39,275 bases of DNA from Bacilli bacterium (lineage in GTDB: Bacteria > Bacillota_I > Bacilli_A > RF39 > UBA660): the NCBI GenBank assembly GCA_017477845.1, contig JAFUTR010000018.1, positions 1-39,275 of the forward strand, given 5' to 3'. This document shows, piece after piece, positions 1-6,784 of this stretch. The notes under the pieces are model-generated. The model was given only the letters and a program-made list of their open reading frames with translations, was not told the DNA's origin and searched no databases. Within the stretch, counting starts at the first letter, position 1; each line of letters begins with the position of its first letter. Both the position numbers and the translations under genes were made by a program.

Positions 1-27
1 AGTAATTTTTTGGTTTAAAAATATCAT
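1..27 (-). CDS. 5' end of a minus-strand gene leaving the window
   Basis: Only the first nine codons are present, starting at an ATG whose first base is 27 and reading MIFLNQKIT. A strong Shine-Dalgarno sequence, AGGAGGG, lies at 32-38 with a five-base spacing. A promoter-like pair lies further upstream at 49-77. These signals make a real gene start likely, but nothing can be said about the product. Confidence 0.5.
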
Positions 28-48
28 AAAACCCTCCTGTTCGTTATG

Positions 49-77
49 ACTTTAACACACATTAAAAATCTTTACAA
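49..77 (-). promoter_or_regulatory. Sigma-A-type promoter for the partial gene at the left edge
   Basis: On the minus strand, TTGTAA (72-77) and TAAAGT (49-54) are separated by 17 bases. A TG one base before the -10 makes it an extended -10. Transcription would start near 42, a few bases upstream of the AGGAGGG ribosome binding site. The stretch 78-153 holds no gene; its only feature is a 16-bp perfect palindrome at 124-139. Confidence 0.45.
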
Positions 78-153
78 ATCGAGGTTTTAACATATTTTAA
101 TCAGATTCCTTCTTAATTTTATAAATTCTATATAGAATTATTTTAAATCACAA

Positions 154-189
154 AAAAACTTCACCTATTTTATAAAAAGTGAAGTTTTT
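154..189 (-). terminator. Intrinsic terminator after the M48 protease gene
   Basis: An 11-bp stem (AAAAACTTCAC at 154-164 paired with its complement at 179-189) is followed on the minus strand by a T run. T-rich sequence on the other side means it could also stop plus-strand transcription. Confidence 0.75.
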
Positions 190-197
190 CAATTTTT

Positions 198-1820
198 TTA
201 TATAAATAACGGAATGAAAAACAAAGCCATTATTAAGAATATTCCAATTAATTTAAAAATATATGTATATACTTTCTTTGTTTTACCATCTGTTTCCATT
301 GAATATATCTCTATATATGGAACGGGACTTCTTCTATACCATCCTTTTATTATTGTTTCTTTATCAATGAAAGTTTTTGCTTTGAAAAATGCAAATATTT
401 TATTTACAATCCATAAAGGTTGATTATAATCTAGGAAAATAATTCCTGTTTCATCTCTTATTACAAAGTCCTCATTGAAAATATATCCTGCATCTCCTCT
501 TCCTATAATATTTCCTTTAACTGTACAAGGGATAGGAGTTACTCCAGATACTTTAACTTCTCCTAATAATTCTTCAACATTTGTTTCTTTAAAGTTAGAT
601 TTCTTATATCTTCTCATGAATAGTAAAAGTTCAAAAATCATCATTATAATTCCACTTATTGCAAAACCATATTTACCTATCATAGACTCTCCAAATAGCC
701 AAACCATAAGGAATGTTATTGTTGCTACTAATCCAACAGATGGTAAGAATTTAAGTAAAATTTCAACTAGGAAGTCATCTAAGTATGATTCAGTCTTAAC
801 TAAATCAAATACAATATATGGTTCTTCATTAAACTCTTTGCTTCTTTCTGAGATTCTTTCTAATCTTTTGGAAATCAATGGATGCGTTGAATTAAATTCA
901 TACCACTTTGCCCAGTAATTCCATTTTTCCCATTTCATTGCGTTTTTAATAGATGTTTTATTAATATTAGTGCTCATACCATCTTTAGAACTACATGCAA
1001 TTAAAGTTTTAGAAGAATTACTATCAAATATACCTAGTCCTTTTACGCCTGAAATATCCCTTTTCTTTGGTTTAGTCTTTTTATCTTCTTCATTTGCAGG
1101 TTCTTCTTTATTAGAAGTTAGTCCATATCCTACCTTTACGAGAGCTTCTGCAAGTGAATTTGGTTTTTTAGTCATATCAATACTGAATGAGTCTGCATAG
1201 TACTCTCTTGTTCTTGAAAGCCATAGTACAATATATTGTGAAATAATATATAAAACATATGCAACTATTGCTATAGCACCATTATATTTGCTATCGCTAT
1301 CACCATCATTTGTATTAATACACGCTTCATATACTGCATAAAAAACTATTGGTATTAATTGAGCTACTGTCATAACTAACATATCATAATGAGCAACATG
1401 CCCAAGTTCATGACCAACACATGCTTTTAGTTCATCTTCACTAAGAAGTTCAAACATTCCTCTTGTAAGAATTATTCTTGCATCACGTTTTGTTCTTCCA
1501 TATGTATAGCAATTTGGACTACCATCATCAATGATACCAATTTTTGGATATTTAATTTTATTTTTAGAGCAAACATCCTCAATAAAACTCTTTAAAAAAT
1601 CTGGTATTTCTTTATTAAAATCAGCTTTATATAAATATTTTGTAGTTAAATCCATTAACCAAGGGGAAATTAAAAATTGAATTAATAGAACAATTATTCC
1701 TCCGATTAATGCTGGTAATATACTAACTCCACATATTAGACATATACCTACTGCAAGTGCTACTAAAAGTCCATATAATGCTGTAATTGTTATTAAAGAA
1801 ACACTAACTAGTTTCGACAT
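198..1820 (-). CDS. M48-family membrane zinc metalloprotease with an extra C-terminal domain
   Basis: A membrane-bound zinc endopeptidase of the HtpX/Ste24 type (M48), expected to degrade misfolded or surplus membrane proteins. Two hydrophobic segments occupy about residues 6-54. The zinc motif HELGH is at 137-141, and the third ligand is probably Glu206 in REYYAD, the usual M48 arrangement. Further membrane segments lie near 148-165, 180-203 and 360-400, with a last one at 515-538. HtpX proteins are usually about 290 residues; this one has 540. The extra C-terminal part (about 405-510) contains GRGDAGYIF, RDETGIIFLDY and GWYRR.P.PYIEI, which looks like a small beta-rich domain, vaguely OB- or GIDE-like. 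That assignment is a guess. The ATG at 1820 has a GAGGTG ribosome binding site. The gene is monocistronic and divergent from glmS. Confidence 0.85.
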   Translation of the reverse strand: MSKLVSVSLITITALYGLLVALAVGICLICGVSILPALIGGIIVLLIQFLISPWLMDLTTKYLYKADFNKEIPDFLKSFIEDVCSKNKIKYPKIGIIDDGSPNCYTYGRTKRDARIILTRGMFELLSEDELKACVGHELGHVAHYDMLVMTVAQLIPIVFYAVYEACINTNDGDSDSKYNGAIAIVAYVLYIISQYIVLWLSRTREYYADSFSIDMTKKPNSLAEALVKVGYGLTSNKEEPANEEDKKTKPKKRDISGVKGLGIFDSNSSKTLIACSSKDGMSTNINKTSIKNAMKWEKWNYWAKWYEFNSTHPLISKRLERISERSKEFNEEPYIVFDLVKTESYLDDFLVEILLKFLPSVGLVATITFLMVWLFGESMIGKYGFAISGIIMMIFELLLFMRRYKKSNFKETNVEELLGEVKVSGVTPIPCTVKGNIIGRGDAGYIFNEDFVIRDETGIIFLDYNQPLWIVNKIFAFFKAKTFIDKETIIKGWYRRSPVPYIEIYSMETDGKTKKVYTYIFKLIGIFLIMALFFIPLFI

Positions 1821-1856
1821 TTAATTCACCTCGTTATAATTATATATCATTTTTTG

Positions 1857-1885
1857 TTTAAAATAAATTAAAAAAGGAATATAAT
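1857..1885 (+). promoter_or_regulatory. Promoter of glmS
   Basis: TTTAAA (1857-1862) and a perfect TATAAT (1880-1885) are 17 bases apart, placing the start near 1892. The resulting transcript has a leader of about 165 nt before the glmS start codon. Confidence 0.5.
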
Positions 1886-1891
1886 AGTAAT

Positions 1892-2057
1892 AAAGTTGTA
1901 AAACTTAAAAAAATAAGTTTTAAAATTATTACCAAGCATTAAAATGTTTGACGAAGTTAATAGGTTTCGAAATATTTGATTGACTATATTAAAAGAATAT
2001 ACTAAAAATATAAAATCAAAATTGGAACAAAAAAGTTTATGTTAAGGAGGTATAAAT
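1892..2057 (+). promoter_or_regulatory. Structured 5' leader of glmS, possibly a diverged glmS ribozyme
   Basis: The leader is about the length of a glmS ribozyme. It contains an AT-only hairpin (1900-1921), then a 7-bp hairpin (1933-1950) that runs directly into GACGAAG (1950-1956). AGTTAA (1955-1960) can pair with TTGACT (1980-1985), enclosing AGGTTTCGAA. This order (stem P1, then GACGAGG, then a P2-like stem around GGUU-UCGAA) is that of known glmS ribozymes. However, the cleavage-site GCGCC and the CGGCGG segment of the core are absent, so activity is doubtful. A strong AAGGAGGT precedes the ATG. Confidence 0.3.
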
Positions 2058-3839
2058 ATGTGTGGAATTGTTGGTTACATAGGCAAAAGTAATAACGCAT
2101 TAAAAATTCTAATCGATGGATTGAAATCATTAGAATATAGAGGTTATGATTCCAGTGGTATTGCATATGTTTTTCACGATGATATCAAAATAATAAAAGA
2201 AAAAGGGAAAGTTAGTGAACTTGAAAAAGATTTAGATTTTAGTGAAAAAATAAACTCTGGTATTGCTCACACTAGGTGGGCAACTCATGGAGTTCCAAGT
2301 AAATTAAATGCTCATCCTCATAGATGTGAAAAAATAACTCTAGTTCATAATGGTATAATTGAAAATTATGCTGAATTAAAAAATGAGTTGGAAAAAAAAT
2401 ATAAATTTAAATCTGAAACTGATACTGAAGTAATTGCTGTATTATTAAATGATATTTATAAAGAGAAAAATGATATCTTCTCTTCTATTGTAGAATTAAA
2501 GAAAAGACTAAAAGGATCTTATGCTCTTGCTATTATGTGTAGTGATTCTCTTGATAAAATATATGCCATTAGGAAAGACAGCCCTTTAATAATTGCAGAA
2601 AATAAGGAAGGAACTTTTTTAGCAAGTGATGTTCCTGCAATCATAAAATATACAAAAAAGTATTATTTGCTTTTAGAAGATGAGATAGCTGTATTATCTT
2701 GTGACAATGTTAAGTTTTATAATGACTCAAAAGAAGAAATTAAAAAGGAATTAATAACTTTCGAAGGAAGTAGTAATGATGCTGAAAAAGAGGGATACTC
2801 TCATTTCATGTTAAAAGAAATAAATGAGGAAAAAAGTATAATTAAGAAATTTGCAGCTCGTTATAAGACAATTGAAGATTTATTAAAAGATTATGAAGAT
2901 ATTTCTAGCTATGATAAAATCGATATTGTCGCATGTGGATCAGCATATCATGTTGGAGTGATTGCTAAATATCTTATAGAAGAATATGTTAAGACTCCAG
3001 TAAGCGTTGAAATTGCAAGTGAATATCGTTATAAGAACAATTTTCTAACTAATAAAAGCCTAGCTATTTTTATTTCTCAATCTGGAGAAACTGCTGATAC
3101 TCTTGCCTCTTTAAGAAAAGTTAAAGAAGAAAAAGTTAAGACATTAAGTATAGTTAATGTTGTAGGTAGTTCAATTGCTAGAGAATCTGATATGGTAATT
3201 TATACTAAAGCAGGCCCTGAAATTGCAGTTGCTACTACTAAAGCTTTTATAGCTCAATTATTAGTAATCACCTATATGACTTTGGTGCTTGGCTATAGAA
3301 AAGAATTAATTGACTCTTGTTACATTAATAAAATCTTAAAAGAGATTCACTCTTTAGATATATCAAAGATAATAGATAAAGATTATACTAAAGTAGCAGA
3401 AATATTGAAAGATAAGAAAAGTATTTTCTATTTAGGAAGAAACATTGATTATGCAATAGCTCTTGAAGGTTCTTTAAAATTAAAAGAAATATCTTATATA
3501 CACAGTGAAGCTTATGCCTCCGGGGAATTGAAGCATGGAACTATTTCTTTGATAGAAAAAAACACTCCTGTCATAAGCGTTTTAACTAAAGATGCTATTG
3601 TAGAAAAAACAATTAGTAATATTAAAGAAGTAAAAGCTCGTGGAGCATTTAATATTGTTGTATCACCAATAGAATGTGATTTTGCAGATTTAGTTATAAA
3701 TATTCCTAAAGTATCAGATATATTAATGCCAATTGTTGCAGTTATTCCTTTGCAGTTAATTGCTTTTGAAACTGCTAAGAAAAAAGGATGCGACATAGAT
3801 AAGCCTAGAAATCTTGCAAAGTCAGTTACTGTAGAATAA
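2058..3839 (+). CDS. glmS: Glutamine-fructose-6-phosphate aminotransferase (isomerizing)
   Basis: Makes glucosamine-6-phosphate from fructose-6-phosphate and glutamine, the first committed step toward UDP-GlcNAc and peptidoglycan. The protein begins MCGIVGYIG; Cys2 becomes the N-terminal nucleophile of the class II glutaminase domain (about 1-220, with RGYDSSGIA, HTRWATHG and SETDTEV). Two SIS isomerase domains follow (about 285-420, with CGSAYHVG and SQSGETADT, and about 455-580, with GSLKLKEISYIHSEAYASGELKHG). It ends in PRNLAKSVTVE, the family's typical terminus. Its 593 residues are near the usual 600. The start is set by AAGGAGGT. It is one of only two complete plus-strand genes here, with its own promoter and terminator. 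Confidence 0.97.
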   Translation: MCGIVGYIGKSNNALKILIDGLKSLEYRGYDSSGIAYVFHDDIKIIKEKGKVSELEKDLDFSEKINSGIAHTRWATHGVPSKLNAHPHRCEKITLVHNGIIENYAELKNELEKKYKFKSETDTEVIAVLLNDIYKEKNDIFSSIVELKKRLKGSYALAIMCSDSLDKIYAIRKDSPLIIAENKEGTFLASDVPAIIKYTKKYYLLLEDEIAVLSCDNVKFYNDSKEEIKKELITFEGSSNDAEKEGYSHFMLKEINEEKSIIKKFAARYKTIEDLLKDYEDISSYDKIDIVACGSAYHVGVIAKYLIEEYVKTPVSVEIASEYRYKNNFLTNKSLAIFISQSGETADTLASLRKVKEEKVKTLSIVNVVGSSIARESDMVIYTKAGPEIAVATTKAFIAQLLVITYMTLVLGYRKELIDSCYINKILKEIHSLDISKIIDKDYTKVAEILKDKKSIFYLGRNIDYAIALEGSLKLKEISYIHSEAYASGELKHGTISLIEKNTPVISVLTKDAIVEKTISNIKEVKARGAFNIVVSPIECDFADLVINIPKVSDILMPIVAVIPLQLIAFETAKKKGCDIDKPRNLAKSVTVE

Positions 3840-3843
3840 AAAA

Positions 3844-3872
3844 AATGGAATTATAATTAATTCCATTTTTTT
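3844..3872. terminator. Bidirectional terminator between glmS and the convergent operon
   Basis: AATGGAATT (3844-3852) pairs with AATTCCATT (3859-3867). T runs follow on both strands, so it can end glmS from the left and the 4943-3871 transcript from the right. Confidence 0.75.
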
Positions 3873-4173
3873 ATCCTAGAAATTTTCCAGCTAAATCTGT
3901 AATAGTTTTTAATGCATCATCACTTGTGTTTTCTTTTTTTGTTGTCTTTTTTGTAGTTGTTTTCTTTGTTGTTTTCTTCTTACCTGATAACGCATCTTTT
4001 GCTTTTTTAGCAGCTATCATTGTTCCTGCAACTTCTACTACCTTAACTATTGTATCTTTATTTTCTACTACAAAATCCTTAACTGTATCAAAATCTAATC
4101 CACCTTTTTTCTTTGTTTCTTTTTTTTCAGTTGATTCAACTTTGATTATTTTCTTTTCTTTTTTTTCAGCCAT
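3871..4173 (-). CDS. Small lysine-rich protein of unknown function
   Basis: Not recognised. The 100-residue product has a charged N-terminus (EKKEKKIIKVE, then a KKETKKK stretch), a central helical segment of about 30 residues (DTVKDFVVENKDTIVKVVEVAG), a Lys/Thr tract (about 65-80), and a short C-terminal amphipathic helix ending AGKFLG. The IIKVE element resembles the IVKVE elements in the protein encoded just upstream, and the genes are two bases apart, so they are probably co-expressed and act together. There is no signal peptide. The Lys/Thr tract resembles histone-H1-like or nucleic-acid-binding tails, but low-complexity composition makes that weak. Confidence 0.7.
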   Translation of the reverse strand: MAEKKEKKIIKVESTEKKETKKKGGLDFDTVKDFVVENKDTIVKVVEVAGTMIAAKKAKDALSGKKKTTKKTTTKKTTKKENTSDDALKTITDLAGKFLG

Positions 4174-4175
4174 TA

Positions 4176-4943
4176 TTATTCTTCCTCTTCTTCATGTTCT
4201 TCTTCTAATGCATGAATACATCTTCTACATGGATCAGTTAATCCTTTTTCATATGCATCTGCAACAGTTCCTTCGTAGATTGTTTCACTTTGTGAGAAAG
4301 CAGGACAATCAGGATCTACATGATATTTTTTACTAGTTGGAGCCCAATAAACTCTATCAACACCAACTTCTGCTATTACTTCTTTTTGAGCTTTTTCAAG
4401 TTGTTCACTAGATACTGGATTAAAATCATAACTAGAAATACCAGCAATTATTAATGCAACAGTTGCAACTGCAGTTACTACAGTTTTATCTTTCTTATCT
4501 AAATCCTTGCTTGTAAGTACAAATATGATGATTGGTAAGAATGCTAAAACAGATAGAATTGTTCCAAGATTATTCCATGTCCAAAATGCTGCTTTATTCT
4601 TTTCACTTCTTGGATCAATATGATTTGCTTTCTTCCATAAAAGTGATCCTGGAATAAAGAATGCTAAATCAAGAACAATTGCACCTATTACAAATGGAAC
4701 TTTGTCAATATTTGAAAACCAATTGATTTTATCTGTTAATCTTAAAATGCCGATAACTTCAAATGTGATTGCTAAAATCCATAAAACAATAGCTAATATT
4801 CTTTTTGTTTTTGCTCTTTCTTTAGCATCACCTTTGTTTTCAACTTTAACTATTTTTCCCTCTTTGTCAAATCCGTAGCTTCCTTTTTCTTCTTTTTTTG
4901 TTTCATCTTTCTCGACCTTAACAATTTTCTTTTCTTTCGCCAT
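4176..4943 (-). CDS. Four-helix membrane protein with a C-terminal His/Cys metal-site motif
   Basis: A 255-residue membrane protein of unknown function. The lysine-rich cytoplasmic N-terminus (1-42) contains KIVKVE twice. Four hydrophobic helices follow (about 47-67, 80-105, 122-147 and 153-175). The C-terminal domain has VYWAPTSKKYH, DPDC and DPCRRC, that is YHxxxxC followed by CxxC, a pattern seen in small zinc-binding tails appended to many Gram-positive membrane and DNA-uptake proteins. A run of acidic residues ends the protein. The start is supported by AAGGAGATG. It is the first gene of a two-gene operon with the small lysine-rich protein at 3871-4173, which shares the KVE motif. Confidence 0.8.
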   Translation of the reverse strand: MAKEKKIVKVEKDETKKEEKGSYGFDKEGKIVKVENKGDAKERAKTKRILAIVLWILAITFEVIGILRLTDKINWFSNIDKVPFVIGAIVLDLAFFIPGSLLWKKANHIDPRSEKNKAAFWTWNNLGTILSVLAFLPIIIFVLTSKDLDKKDKTVVTAVATVALIIAGISSYDFNPVSSEQLEKAQKEVIAEVGVDRVYWAPTSKKYHVDPDCPAFSQSETIYEGTVADAYEKGLTDPCRRCIHALEEEHEEEEE

Positions 4944-5013
4944 AGCTCTACATCTCCTTTATTTGTCTATAATATACCACACTTAATAAAATATTTCCAT
5001 ATTTTTAAAAAAA

Positions 5014-5037
5014 GAAAAAAAGAATTATTAAATTCTT
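5014..5037 (-). terminator. Terminator overlapping the end of dnaI
   Basis: AAGAATT (5020-5026) pairs with AATTCTT (5031-5037), with a T run on the minus strand. The stem includes the dnaI stop codon. Confidence 0.65.
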
Positions 5038-5909
5038 CTATTCTTCCCTATTAATTCTATCGGTTCTGAGACTTGATTAATTCTTTCTATTATTCTTTTG
5101 GCTTTCATTTTATCATCATTTAAAGTAAAATGTTTTTCTATTTCTGAAACTGAATAATTAGATGTAAAAAAGGTTGGAAGTTCTTGATCCATTCTATATT
5201 GCAAAATAGGTTCTATTACCTCATCTCTTGCCCAAGGTGTTAAGTACTCTGCTCCTATGTCATCCAAAAGAAGAAGTGGCGTATTTAAAAGCCCATCAAA
5301 TCTATCACTATAGTCTTTATCAAAAGAATCTTTAATGGATCTTAATAGTTCTGGAGTGTGAACCATAATACTTTTAATATTTTTTTTTGCTAATTCATTG
5401 AAAAGAGCGGCTATTAAGTACGATTTACCAGATCCAAAGTTTCCATAAAGATATATTCCTTTCGGATGTTCTCCTTTTAAATAATCATCTTGGAACTTTT
5501 TCATTTTTTTGATTATCAAAGTTCTTGCTTTATCATCTGTATAAACATCTTTAATTTTTGCATCTTTTACTCTTAGAGGAAGATCATAATATGTAACATT
5601 TTCTCTATATTTTTCATTTGTATATTTGCTACATTCAACAAAAGAAAAAGAAATACCTCTTTCAAGTTTTTCTGCTTTAAGCAAATTCCCCTTAACACTA
5701 TTTTTACATGATTCAAGTCCTTTACAATTACTACAGTTTTCAAATTCTTTAGCTGACTCCATAATACTTGATGTGTATTTCATCAGTATGTCTTGAGGCA
5801 AGTCAATACTTTTACAAATTTTAGTGAAATATTTGTTTTCTAGTGCTTTTTTAAAATTTACTTTTAAGTCTATTGAAGATGATTTACTGTCTATATTTAT
5901 TTTTTCCAT
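5028..5909 (-). CDS. dnaI: Primosomal protein DnaI (replicative helicase loader)
   Basis: An AAA+ ATPase that loads the replicative helicase DnaC/DnaB during initiation and restart. The N-terminal helicase-binding part carries a Cys cluster (Cys59, Cys62, Cys68 and Cys93) like the zinc-binding N-domain of Bacillus DnaI. The ATPase part has Walker A GNFGSGKS (156-163), Walker B LLLLDDIGAE (about 212-221), and a sensor segment FFTSNYS. The length of 293 residues fits the family (about 311). The start ATG at 5909 has GGTGAT four bases upstream, a site used repeatedly in this window. The usual partner dnaB is not adjacent. The DnaC/IstB family is the related alternative, but the Cys cluster and N-domain favour DnaI. 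Confidence 0.9.
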   Translation of the reverse strand: MEKINIDSKSSSIDLKVNFKKALENKYFTKICKSIDLPQDILMKYTSSIMESAKEFENCSNCKGLESCKNSVKGNLLKAEKLERGISFSFVECSKYTNEKYRENVTYYDLPLRVKDAKIKDVYTDDKARTLIIKKMKKFQDDYLKGEHPKGIYLYGNFGSGKSYLIAALFNELAKKNIKSIMVHTPELLRSIKDSFDKDYSDRFDGLLNTPLLLLDDIGAEYLTPWARDEVIEPILQYRMDQELPTFFTSNYSVSEIEKHFTLNDDKMKAKRIIERINQVSEPIELIGKNRRI

Positions 5910-5941
5910 TCTATCACCACTAACTAAATTATATCACGAAG

Positions 5942-5974
5942 AAAAAAAGCATACAATTAAAGTATGCTTTTTTT
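5942..5974 (-). terminator. Terminator overlapping the end of the prepilin peptidase gene
   Basis: A GCATAC/GTATGC core stem is flanked by A and T runs (5942-5954 against 5962-5974). The last bases of the peptidase gene are in the stem. The flanking runs could make it bidirectional. Confidence 0.8.
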
Positions 5975-6773
5975 ATATAATTCTTAAAAAACTTATTGTA
6001 TTAAATGATGTTAAAAACATTATTAATGCCGCAAGTAATATAAACGGTCCAAAAGGAATTACCCTATCTTTCTTTGAAAAGAAGCTGAAAAGAGCAAACG
6101 GAGATGCTAAACAACTTGATAAAAATATTTCAAAAAAACCATTCATTAAATTAGTTAGTGTTGTTAAATCACTAAGTATAATTGGATTAGTAACATTTAA
6201 AACTGTTCCCACAAAAAACATTAGTTTGACATCCCCACCACCAAGGGACTCTTCTTTAAAGATTTTATTTCCTATAATCATTATTATAAACATCAATAAG
6301 AATAAAAATATTCCATATATAATAGATGTTATTCCTATATTAAAATTCATTATTAATTGAACTAGTACTGATAATATAGAAAACGTTATTGTCACTTCAT
6401 CTGGAATTATAAGGTAATTAAAATCACTAACTATTACTATTACTAAAAAAGATGCTATTAGAATAGCTATTAAAAATTCCATAGAAAAGCCAAAGATGTG
6501 ATATGAAAGTGCAAAAAGTATTCCTGTTAATAATTCAATCAAGGGATAAAATAGTGAAATTTTACATTTGCATTTTCTACATTTACCACTTTGTATCAAA
6601 AATGAAATAACAGGAATTAATTCATACCATTTTAGTCTGTGTTTACATTTTGGGCAAAATGATCCAGGTTTTATAATAGATAAATTGTTGGGTATTCTAT
6701 AACCAACAACGTTATAAAACGAACCCAACAATAATCCATAAATAAATACTATTATTAAATAATATGTTTGCAT
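5973..6773 (-). CDS. Prepilin peptidase (A24 family, PilD/ComC-like)
   Basis: A membrane aspartyl protease that cleaves, and usually N-methylates, type IV prepilins or competence pseudopilins. The N-terminal methylase-like domain begins LLGSFYNVVGYRIP and has Cys40/Cys43 and Cys65/Cys68 pairs, as in zinc-binding PilD. The catalytic aspartates are probably Asp117 (VSDF) and Asp181 in GGGDVK, the GxGD signature. About seven to eight hydrophobic helices fill the 266 residues. The start has AGGTG upstream. It lies 11 bases downstream of a PilC/GspF-like gene, so the pair forms a small pilus or competence operon. No pilin or assembly ATPase gene is in the window. Confidence 0.93.
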   Translation of the reverse strand: MQTYYLIIVFIYGLLLGSFYNVVGYRIPNNLSIIKPGSFCPKCKHRLKWYELIPVISFLIQSGKCRKCKCKISLFYPLIELLTGILFALSYHIFGFSMEFLIAILIASFLVIVIVSDFNYLIIPDEVTITFSILSVLVQLIMNFNIGITSIIYGIFLFLLMFIIMIIGNKIFKEESLGGGDVKLMFFVGTVLNVTNPIILSDLTTLTNLMNGFFEIFLSSCLASPFALFSFFSKKDRVIPFGPFILLAALIMFLTSFNTISFLRII

Positions 6774-6784
6774 AGAACACCTAT

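Noticed and set aside
475-918. Plus-strand open frame opposite the M48 gene
   Set aside because: It lies wholly antisense to a well-supported gene, has no ribosome binding site and low-complexity Ser/Ile/Leu composition. The same holds for the other antisense open frames over addB, ruvB, smc, infB and nusA.
1900-1921. AT hairpin in the glmS leader as a terminator
   Set aside because: The stem has a single G-C pair per arm and lies just after the promoter; more likely part of the leader fold or chance in AT-rich DNA.
5824-6360. Plus-strand open frame across the dnaI/prepilin peptidase junction
   Set aside because: It crosses a terminator and two well-supported minus-strand genes and has no similarity I recognise.
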